A stretch of DNA of 5,567 nucleotides from Lachnospiraceae bacterium (GTDB lineage: Bacteria; Bacillota_A; Clostridia; Lachnospirales; Lachnospiraceae). The notes under the pieces were generated by a model. That model was given only the letters and a program-made list of their open reading frames with translations. It was not told where the DNA came from and searched no databases. Each line of letters opens with the position of its first letter. The first letter of the stretch is position 1. Positions 1-4,646 of the stretch are shown here, in pieces. Both the position numbers and the translations under genes were made by a program. Location of the stretch: positions 1-5,567 of the forward strand of contig JAILCT010000194.1 of NCBI GenBank assembly GCA_024690425.1. Reading direction: 5' to 3'.

Positions 1-2
1 CT

Positions 3-83
3 ATCGTAGAAGAAAAGGACGGATGGGGAAGGCTTAAGAGCGGAGCCGGATGGATCTGTCTTAAATACACGGAGAGACTGTGA
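3..83 (+). CDS. C-terminal end of an SH3-domain cell-wall hydrolase (probable phage endolysin), partial
   Basis: The frame is open from the window edge and gives 26 residues before TGA at 81-83. The residues include DGWGRLKSGAGWICLKY, which is the end of a bacterial SH3 (SH3_3-like) domain: the G-W-G-R/K-L, S-G-x-G-W-I and Y-T pattern is typical of the C-terminal wall-binding domain of N-acetylmuramoyl-L-alanine amidases and other endolysins of Clostridia and their phages. The catalytic domain is off the window, so the enzyme class (amidase, glycosidase or peptidase) cannot be read. Its position before a strong terminator and an integration module fits a late lysis gene. A host wall enzyme with the same SH3 domain cannot be excluded. 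Confidence 0.75.
   Translation: MVEEKDGWGRLKSGAGWICLKYTERL
71..76 (+). promoter_or_regulatory. Ribosome binding site of the 24-residue peptide
   Basis: GGAGAG lies inside the last codons of the lysin gene, six bases before the ATG at 83. It is the main reason to treat this very short frame as a gene. Confidence 0.4.
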
Positions 84-157
84 TGGACAGACTCTTCATT
101 GCAATATGTATAGTGATCATAGTCCTGGGTGCGCTCGGTCCGGGATATTATGACTGA
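83..157 (+). CDS. 24-residue hydrophobic peptide coupled to the lysin
   Basis: The ATG shares its A with the TGA of the lysin gene (TGATG), and a GGAGAG ribosome binding site sits at 71-76, six bases upstream. The peptide starts MDRLF, continues with a hydrophobic run (about residues 4-17, rich in I, V, L and A) and ends GPGYYD. It would form a single short membrane segment with a charged N-terminus. It is the last frame before the terminator at 162. Start/stop overlap, a good binding site and a membrane-like composition all argue for translation, but 24 residues is close to what chance allows. It might help lysis, for example as a holin-like or holin-modulating peptide; that is only a guess from position. 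I do not recognise a family. Confidence 0.4.
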   Translation: MDRLFIAICIVIIVLGALGPGYYD

Positions 158-161
158 ACAG

Positions 162-201
162 ATAAGCCTATGGGGATTTTTCTCCATAGGCTTATTTTTT
201 T
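162..201 (+). terminator. Strong intrinsic terminator of the lysis operon
   Basis: A 14-bp stem pairs 162-175 with 182-195. Every pair is Watson-Crick except one G-T at 174/183. The loop is ATTTTT (176-181), and seven T follow at 195-201. It begins five bases after the stop codon of the 24-residue peptide, so it ends that transcript and separates it from the recombinase genes. Confidence 0.92.
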
Positions 202-290
202 ATGCCCAAAATCGGAATTTGCTCATTTTGGCTACACACCTGTCAGCAGGAATTGAACTTTTTGCAAAAGAGGGTAGAGGGACAATTACC
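202..290 (+). other. Spacer between lysis terminator and HTH gene
   Basis: Eighty-nine bases with no gene. A 7-bp inverted repeat, CCAAAAT (206-212) and ATTTTGG (225-231), and a small CCTG/CAGG repeat (239-250) are visible. I find no convincing -35/-10 pair, so the promoter of the integration operon is either non-consensus and activator-dependent or further away. The binding site GAGGG at 277-281 belongs to the HTH gene. Confidence 0.4.
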
Positions 291-749
291 ATGACAGATG
301 AACAGATCAAAAGATTATATGAAATGAGGGAACAGGGTATCGGCTATGGGAAGATAGCCCAGGTACTCGATGTTTCACAGAATACAGTTAAGTCTTTCTG
401 CCAGCGCAACAACCTCGGAGGTATGCGCTTCCCGGCTGCGGATGCGAATATCCATGTCTGTAAATTTTGCGGAAAAGAGGTGCATCAGAATCCCGGACGC
501 AAGGAGAAGAAGTTCTGTGATGACAAGTGCCGTATGGCATATTGGAACAGACATCAGGACAAGGTCGAGCGCAAGGCGATATACGAATACACCTGTCCCT
601 ATTGTGGTAAGCCGTTCACAGCTTACGGCAATGCCAACAGACGATATTGCTCCCGGATATGCTACTTCACAGCCCGTTTCGGATACCGTGATTACTGGGG
701 GAAGAAATATGAAGAAAAGCCCGTATTTACGGCAGAAATGAGTGGATAA
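291..749 (+). CDS. HTH protein with two zinc knuckles, recombinase-associated
   Basis: The protein has 152 residues. Residues about 1-42 form a helix-turn-helix of the sigma-70 region 4 / resolvase HTH kind (IGYGKIAQVLDVSQNTVKSF). Two treble-cleft or knuckle-like zinc sites follow: C57-x2-C60 with C76-x3-C80, and C102-x2-C105 with C120-x3-C124. Such proteins are often annotated as 'RNA polymerase subunit sigma-70' or 'HTH protein' and recur directly upstream of paired serine recombinases in Clostridia elements. There is no sigma region 2, so it is not a true sigma factor. It probably binds DNA or recombinase and could be a regulator or directionality factor; that is inference. I chose ATG 291 because GAGGG at 277-281 precedes it by nine bases. 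The same frame is open further upstream (an ATG at 150) but would run through the terminator and has no binding site. Confidence 0.8.
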   Translation: MTDEQIKRLYEMREQGIGYGKIAQVLDVSQNTVKSFCQRNNLGGMRFPAADANIHVCKFCGKEVHQNPGRKEKKFCDDKCRMAYWNRHQDKVERKAIYEYTCPYCGKPFTAYGNANRRYCSRICYFTARFGYRDYWGKKYEEKPVFTAEMSG

Positions 750-795
750 ATGCTCGATGTTATGGGATATATGGACGTGGGAGGAATTGCGTAAC

Positions 796-2070
796 ATGGC
801 AAATATAAAGCAGGGTGCGGAGCGCATCCCAATACCGAAGAAAAAGAGAGTGGCGGCTTACTGCCGAGTATCGAAGGACACGGCTAACCTCTTAAATTCC
901 TTTGATACACAGGTATCGTATTACAGCGAAAAGATACAGAAGAATAAGGACTGGGAGTTCGCCGGGATATACTCCGATGAAGCCATATCCGGCACGAGGA
1001 TATCCATGCGTGACGGATTTAAGCAGATGGTTGCAGACTGCGAGGAAGGGAAGATAGACCTTATCATAACGAAGTCTGCCAGCCGATTTGCGAGGAACAC
1101 GGTAGACACTCTTGAGACCACACGGCACCTTAAGAGCATAGGTGTAGAGATCTATTTCGAAGAACAGCGCATCAGCACATTCTCATCTGACGGAGAACTG
1201 ATGCTCACGCTCATGGCGGCAATCGCCCAGGAAGAGGTCGTTTCTACAAGTGAGAACATCAAGTGGAGTCGGAGGAAGAAGTTCGAACAGGGGGATCCGC
1301 AGGCGCATTTCAAGGTGTACGGATATGAGTGGATTGACGGCGTCCTTACAGTCATTCCCGAACAGGCTGAAGTTGTGAAACGGATATTCCGTGATTACAT
1401 AGGTGGCAAGAGCAGCTACCTTATAGCCAAGGAACTGAAAGCCGAGGGATACAAGACAATCCGGGATGCTGCCTTTGATGATCAGGCGGTCATATACATC
1501 CTTAAGAACTATACCTATACAGGAAATCTGCTCCTTCAGAAGACCGTTGTGGTAGACCCTATCGCAAAGAAGAAGATAAGGAATAAAGGTCAGTACGCAC
1601 AGTTCAAGGCAGAGGGGACACATGATCCGATCATCGATATGGAGACATACGAGAAAGCGCAGGCTCTCATAAAAGAGCGTGGTAGTAAGACCTGGGGGCA
1701 TAACCGCTACAGCGATACGACCTGCTTTTATCAGAAGATCATCTGTGGTCGATGCGGTCGGTACTATGTCCATTGCCGGAAGAAACGCAAAGACGGCTCC
1801 ATTGCCAGCAGTTTCTACTGTGGATGCCGTCCGGCGCGTGTGACGAACTGCGGAAACTGTCAGATAGCCGAGGAGACCCTCTGGATAAAGATAGCCGAGG
1901 CACTCGGTATTGATAAGTTTGATGAGAACGAGTTCTTGAGCCGAGTCGATCATGTGGAGGTCTTAAGGGATGCTCCGCTAAAGATATACATGAAAGACGG
2001 TCAGATCATAGAAAAACAATGGAAAAGGAGGATAAAGTATGCCGAAGGTTACGACCATCCCGCCTACTAA
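796..2070 (+). CDS. Large serine recombinase 1 (short form, no coiled coil)
   Basis: This 424-residue site-specific recombinase cuts and rejoins DNA through a serine nucleophile. The resolvase catalytic domain (about 17-165) has YCRVS with the likely nucleophile S26 and R24, and the SxSRFARN motif at 94-101. A 'Recombinase' DNA-binding domain follows (about 172-295, KVYGYEW at 173-179). A zinc ribbon has CGRC at 317-320, CGC at 342-344 and CGNC at 352-355. Only about 70 residues follow the last cysteine and no long heptad helix is visible, so the coiled-coil arm of phage-type serine integrases is absent. ATG 796 is chosen for GGGAGGA at 779-785; an in-frame GTG at 742 overlaps the HTH gene and has no binding site. 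The gene begins 46 bases after the HTH gene and its end overlaps recombinase 2 by 32 bases, so the three form one operon. Confidence 0.93.
   Translation: MANIKQGAERIPIPKKKRVAAYCRVSKDTANLLNSFDTQVSYYSEKIQKNKDWEFAGIYSDEAISGTRISMRDGFKQMVADCEEGKIDLIITKSASRFARNTVDTLETTRHLKSIGVEIYFEEQRISTFSSDGELMLTLMAAIAQEEVVSTSENIKWSRRKKFEQGDPQAHFKVYGYEWIDGVLTVIPEQAEVVKRIFRDYIGGKSSYLIAKELKAEGYKTIRDAAFDDQAVIYILKNYTYTGNLLLQKTVVVDPIAKKKIRNKGQYAQFKAEGTHDPIIDMETYEKAQALIKERGSKTWGHNRYSDTTCFYQKIICGRCGRYYVHCRKKRKDGSIASSFYCGCRPARVTNCGNCQIAEETLWIKIAEALGIDKFDENEFLSRVDHVEVLRDAPLKIYMKDGQIIEKQWKRRIKYAEGYDHPAY
2025..2031 (+). promoter_or_regulatory. Ribosome binding site of recombinase 2 inside recombinase 1
   Basis: AAGGAGG, seven bases before ATG 2039, is a near-perfect anti-16S match and is embedded in the coding end of recombinase 1. 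The 32-base overlap suggests translational coupling, with the second protein also able to start independently. Confidence 0.85.
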
Positions 2071-3595
2071 AGCCTTATACACCAGACAGCCGTTGACACA
2101 GACGAGCAAGGCAAGAGTGGCTGCTTATGCACGTGTATCAACGGATCAGGAAGAACAGCAGAGCAGTTACAAGGCGCAGATGGATTATTTCACAGACCTT
2201 ATCACGAGCAATCCCGAGTGGGAGTTTGCCGGGATGTACGCTGATGAGGGTATCACGGCTACGAGCATCAAGAGCAGGGACGGCTTTAATTCGATGATCA
2301 AGGATGCGCTGGATGGCAAGATAGATAGCATCATCACGAAGTCAGTCAGCAGATTTGCCCGTAACACCGTGGACAGCCTTACCACGATAAGAAAGCTCAA
2401 GGAAAAGGGCATAGACGTGTATTTCGAGAAGGAGAACATCCACACGCTCGATGCCAAGGGGGAACTTCTTATTACCATCATGAGTTCGATGGCACAGGAA
2501 GAGAGCCGGAGCATATCGGAAAACTCAACCTGGGGCATCCGAAAGAGGATGAGGGACGGGAAGTTCTCGCTCGCCTACAGCAGATTCCTCGGATACGATA
2601 AAGGACCCGACGGGAAACTTGTTATAAATGAAGAACAGGCCAAGGTGGTGCGTAGGATATTCTCCGAATACATAAGTGGTAAGTCCTCAACAGCCATAGC
2701 GAAGGGATTGCAGACTGATGGTATCCCAACGGCTTCTGGGGAAGGCAGATGGGATTGTTCCGCAGTGATGAGGATACTTCAGAATGAAAAATACAAAGGT
2801 GATGCTCTGATTCAGAAGACCTATACAGAGAGTTTTCTCACACATAAGGCCGTCAAGAATAACGGGGAGCTGCCGAGTTATTACATCGAGGACGATCACG
2901 AAGCTATCGTGTCAAAGGAAGTGTTTGAACTGGCGCAGGTTGTCCGGGAGAGCAAGAAAAAGACAAATACCTACAGAAAGAACATCTTCAGCCAGAAATT
3001 GGTCTGTGCCGAATGCGGAGGATTGTTTACCAAGACCGCTTGGAAATCTACAAAAGGATATCGGCAGGTATTCATTTGTTACAATCGGTACGGCCCCTTG
3101 CATACTATGTGTTCGACTCCGCACTTGGAAGAGCCGGAGATCATAGATGCCTTCATGAAAGCCTTAAATACTGCTCTGAAGGACAAGGACAAGGTTATTC
3201 AGACAGCAGAGCAGTTCATCCGGGATAATAGAGACACGGCGGCCTTAGAGAAAGAGCGTGATGAGCTTCGAGAGAAGATAAGTGAGATCGTATCGACTAT
3301 ATCCGGGAACTCAACCGTAGTGTTTGATAGGATCCAATACAAAGCAGAGAACGAGGAACTGTATAGGCAGCACGGTGAGATCAATGCCAGGTACGAAGCC
3401 GTTCTGGATGAGCTTAAGCAGGCGAAGGGCAATGTCGCTGCCGGAGAAGAGTTCCTACGGTACTTCACAGAAATGTTGGGTCCCATCCAGAAGTTCAACG
3501 AGTTGTATTGGGATAGACTTCTCGACAAGATGATCGTTGCAGAAGGTAAGGAACTGACGGCAGTCTTCATAGGTGGATATAGCGTCAATATTTAA
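2039..3595 (+). CDS. Large serine recombinase 2 (full-length integrase type)
   Basis: This 518-residue recombinase is the likely integrase/excisionase of the element. The resolvase domain covers about 25-175, with YARVS (nucleophile S34, R32) and SVSRFARN at 102-109. The Recombinase domain is about 180-300 (RFLGYDKGPDGKL). The zinc ribbon uses C323, C326, C347 and C358. A charged helical stretch at 401-465 (ALEKERDELREKI ... LDELKQAK) is a good coiled coil, as in phage integrases, where it controls synapsis and direction. It is a clear paralogue of recombinase 1: both share W-E-F-A-G-x-Y-x-D-E, RDGF, K-I-D-x-I-I-T-K-S and RFARNTVD. ATG 2039 is set by AAGGAGG at 2025-2031, seven bases upstream, inside the end of recombinase 1. 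The last gene of the operon, it is followed by a terminator 19 bases after its stop. Confidence 0.95.
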   Translation: MPKVTTIPPTKALYTRQPLTQTSKARVAAYARVSTDQEEQQSSYKAQMDYFTDLITSNPEWEFAGMYADEGITATSIKSRDGFNSMIKDALDGKIDSIITKSVSRFARNTVDSLTTIRKLKEKGIDVYFEKENIHTLDAKGELLITIMSSMAQEESRSISENSTWGIRKRMRDGKFSLAYSRFLGYDKGPDGKLVINEEQAKVVRRIFSEYISGKSSTAIAKGLQTDGIPTASGEGRWDCSAVMRILQNEKYKGDALIQKTYTESFLTHKAVKNNGELPSYYIEDDHEAIVSKEVFELAQVVRESKKKTNTYRKNIFSQKLVCAECGGLFTKTAWKSTKGYRQVFICYNRYGPLHTMCSTPHLEEPEIIDAFMKALNTALKDKDKVIQTAEQFIRDNRDTAALEKERDELREKISEIVSTISGNSTVVFDRIQYKAENEELYRQHGEINARYEAVLDELKQAKGNVAAGEEFLRYFTEMLGPIQKFNELYWDRLLDKMIVAEGKELTAVFIGGYSVNI

Positions 3596-3614
3596 GTACA
3601 TGAATAAAAGAATT

Positions 3615-3649
3615 AATGCACCCGTGATGTTGCTCATGGGTGCATTTTT
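3615..3649 (+). terminator. Terminator of the recombinase operon
   Basis: A 13-bp stem pairs AATGCACCCGTGA (3615-3627) with TCATGGGTGCATT (3634-3646). The only non-Watson-Crick pair is one G-T. The loop is TGTTGC and the run TTTTT ends at 3649. It begins 19 bases after the stop of recombinase 2. Confidence 0.9.
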
Positions 3650-3662
3650 GCTGGCAAAAATG
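3643..3662. repeat. Perfect 9-bp inverted repeat around a TG: candidate attachment-site core
   Basis: CATTTTTGC (3643-3651) and GCAAAAATG (3654-3662) are exact reverse complements separated by TG at 3652-3653. Serine integrases recognise roughly 40-50 bp imperfect palindromes around a 2-bp crossover, normally next to the integrase gene, which is where this lies. Symmetry stops after nine bases on each side. The left arm overlaps the U-tract of the preceding terminator, so it could instead be an RNA hairpin of eight pairs with a CTGG loop. The matching site at the far end of the element is outside the window, so the call is tentative. Confidence 0.4.
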
Positions 3663-3720
3663 GGTAACGAGTCTTATTGTAAAATAATAATATTACATTA
3701 AATAAATATTTTTCCTTTCT
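3663..3720. other. AT-rich gap with no gene
   Basis: This stretch is mostly A and T, with an imperfect palindrome from TGTAA (3679-3683) to TTACA (3693-3697). No credible -35/-10 pair stands out, although TTGTAA at 3677 could be a -35 with poor -10 options near 3698. It could hold the promoter of the hairpin-rich segment that follows, or the outer part of an attachment site. Confidence 0.3.
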
Positions 3721-3721
3721 A

Positions 3722-3822
3722 AGTCTTTGTCCGTACGACTGAGACAGAGTATATTAGGCATATGACTTGAGGTTATGCCCGTAGTTGTCTGGTGGATTGT
3801 CAGATGACTGCGGGTTTATTTT
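3722..3822 (+). ncRNA. Possible structured RNA of three successive hairpins ending in a terminator
   Basis: Three successive stems can be drawn. The first pairs CTTTGTC (3725-3731) with GACAGAG (3743-3749), with one G-U. The second pairs GGCATA (3757-3762) with TATGCC (3774-3779). The third is the terminator stem at 3778-3814. The second and third share two bases (3778-3779), so they compete slightly. No protein gene uses this terminator, which leaves a short regulatory RNA, a leader with attenuation, or the tail of a gene lost when the element inserted. I do not recognise a known riboswitch class, and the 5' end is unknown. Covariation has not been tested and the first two stems are short. 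Confidence 0.35.
3778..3822 (+). terminator. Orphan intrinsic terminator before the LytTR operon
   Basis: A 14-bp stem pairs CCCGTAGTTGTCTG (3778-3791) with CAGATGACTGCGGG (3801-3814) and includes three G-U pairs. The loop is GTGGATTGT, and TTTATTTT follows. No coding region lies between the previous terminator and this one, so it must end a non-coding or lost transcript, or act as an insulator or attenuator. Confidence 0.75.
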
Positions 3823-3835
3823 ATATACTTATCTT

Positions 3836-3865
3836 ACCGTTCACTGCAAAAAATCGACCGTTCAC
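3836..3865 (+). promoter_or_regulatory. LytTR operator: two identical 9-bp direct repeats
   Basis: ACCGTTCAC occurs at 3836-3844 and again, identically, at 3857-3865. The spacer is 12 bp, so the two copies are 21 bp (two helical turns) apart and on the same face of the DNA. This is the architecture and close to the sequence of sites bound by LytTR regulators of the AgrA, ComE and PlnC class (core A-C-x-G-T-T-x-A). The site lies 68 bases before a gene for exactly such a regulator, which points to positive autoregulation. Confidence 0.75.
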
Positions 3866-3888
3866 ATCATAGGTAGCAGAAATCCATG

Positions 3889-3906
3889 TATAACATCCGA
3901 TATAAT
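3889..3906 (+). promoter_or_regulatory. Probable -10 region of the response regulator operon
   Basis: TATAAT at 3901-3906 is a perfect -10, and TATAAC at 3889-3894 is a second option. Neither has a good -35: AGAAAT precedes the first at 17 bp, and ATCATA precedes the second, directly next to the downstream operator repeat. A strong -10 with a weak -35 just downstream of a LytTR site is typical of promoters that need the activator. Confidence 0.55.
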
Positions 3907-3921
3907 TATAAAGTATACCTT

Positions 3922-3927
3922 GGAGGG
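3922..3927 (+). promoter_or_regulatory. Ribosome binding site of the response regulator
   Basis: GGAGGG lies five bases before the ATG at 3933 and decides this start over an in-frame TTG at 3930. Confidence 0.85.
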
Positions 3928-3932
3928 ATTTG

Positions 3933-4646
3933 ATGCGAATAGCCATTTGTGATGATGAAAAAAGAATATGTGCCATCCTTGCTGAAAAAGTGGGAAAAAT
4001 CTGTCCCGATGCAGAGATCATGACTTATGCATCCGGAGAGGAATTACTTGGCGCGGATATATTGCCGGATATTCTGCTGCTTGATATAAAAATGCCCGGA
4101 ATGAGCGGCATGGATGTGGCAAAGACATTACGGGACAGGGATTGGAGAAAGATCCTGATCTTTATTACGGGTGAGGAGGATCAGGTATTCAATTCATTTG
4201 ATCTTCATGCGTTCCACTTCCTTGTAAAGCCGGTAGCAGACGAGAAACTTAAGGAAGTGCTTGAAAATGCGGTGAAGGACTTGAAGAGATCGGAGGGAGA
4301 ATCCGATAAGAATGATAAATATATTGAGATCCAGTCCGGCACATCGCATATCAGGGTGAATCTGTCCCTGCTTTTATATGCAGAGGTTTATGACCGAAAG
4401 ACCATCATTCACCTGAAGAATGAGAGCATAGAGTATTACGGACAGTTATCTGCGCTTGAAAGTCTTGTCGGGAAGGATTTCTACCGTATTCACAGGTCGT
4501 ATCTTGTGAATATGAAATACGTGGAGAGGTATGACCGTACTTCAGTAACACTCACGGGTGGAGACAATATCCCTATATCAAGAAGGGAATATGACGGCTT
4601 CCTTAAAGCTTATCTGGAATACAGCCGTAGGAGGATTGATTCATGA
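3933..4646 (+). CDS. LytTR-family response regulator (AgrA/ComE-like)
   Basis: This 237-residue cytoplasmic transcription factor is switched on by phosphorylation. The receiver domain (about 1-118) has the acidic pair D7-D8, the phosphorylated D51 in LLLDIKMPGMSG, T79 and the K99-P100 motif. The LytTR DNA-binding domain (about 129-230) shows the family signature FYRIHRSYLVN (183-193). Length and order match AgrA, ComE and VirR-type regulators, which bind paired 9-bp repeats like those at 3836-3865. The kinase gene follows with a 4-base overlap (ATGA), so the two proteins are made together. Its target beyond its own operon is not visible. Not assigned a name because LytTR families are large and orthology cannot be told from one sequence. 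Confidence 0.95.
   Translation: MRIAICDDEKRICAILAEKVGKICPDAEIMTYASGEELLGADILPDILLLDIKMPGMSGMDVAKTLRDRDWRKILIFITGEEDQVFNSFDLHAFHFLVKPVADEKLKEVLENAVKDLKRSEGESDKNDKYIEIQSGTSHIRVNLSLLLYAEVYDRKTIIHLKNESIEYYGQLSALESLVGKDFYRIHRSYLVNMKYVERYDRTSVTLTGGDNIPISRREYDGFLKAYLEYSRRRIDS
4629..4634 (+). promoter_or_regulatory. Ribosome binding site of the histidine kinase
   Basis: AGGAGG inside the end of the response regulator gene, eight bases before ATG 4643. Together with the ATGA overlap it supports coupled translation. Confidence 0.85.

Larger units (their letters stand above)
1..3662 (+). mobile_element. Right end of a putative prophage or serine-recombinase integrative element
   Basis: The segment runs from a lysin tail through a zinc-finger HTH gene and two large serine recombinase genes, all in one direction. 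An SH3-type wall hydrolase next to integration genes is the usual layout at one end of Firmicute prophages; the recombinase end normally abuts the attachment site. The left end lies outside the window. The right boundary is a guess, placed at the inverted repeat at 3643-3662, because the genes after it (LytTR regulator and kinase) look like ordinary chromosomal regulation. An integrative conjugative element or another mobilisable island that carries a lysin-like hydrolase is an alternative. Only one wall-hydrolase fragment supports the phage reading. Confidence 0.6.

Noticed and set aside
202..260. A second attachment site at the CCAAAAT/ATTTTGG inverted repeat.
   Set aside because: It lies inside the element between two of its own operons, the arms are only seven bases with a 12-base centre, and it does not match the repeat at 3643-3662 beyond a CATTTT-like run.
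129..290. An upstream extension of the HTH protein frame, including an ATG at 150.
   Set aside because: It runs through the terminator hairpin at 162-201, has no binding site, and its residues do not look like part of the HTH family. ATG 291 is much better.
742..795. An 18-codon N-terminal extension of recombinase 1 from a GTG at 742.
   Set aside because: It overlaps the end of the HTH gene without a binding site, while GGGAGGA at 779-785 serves ATG 796, and the resolvase fold needs no such extension.
1183..1953. A long open frame of 256 codons on the minus strand, opposite recombinase 1.
   Set aside because: It is a shadow of the recombinase gene: the sequence has no recognisable domain, and the plus strand encodes conserved catalytic and zinc motifs over the same bases.
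3600..3701. A 33-codon frame (MNKRINAP...) starting four bases after recombinase 2, with a hydrophobic stretch resembling a small toxin or signal peptide.
   Set aside because: It has no ribosome binding site and its codons are made of the terminator at 3615-3649 and the inverted repeat, so a transcript would mostly end inside it.
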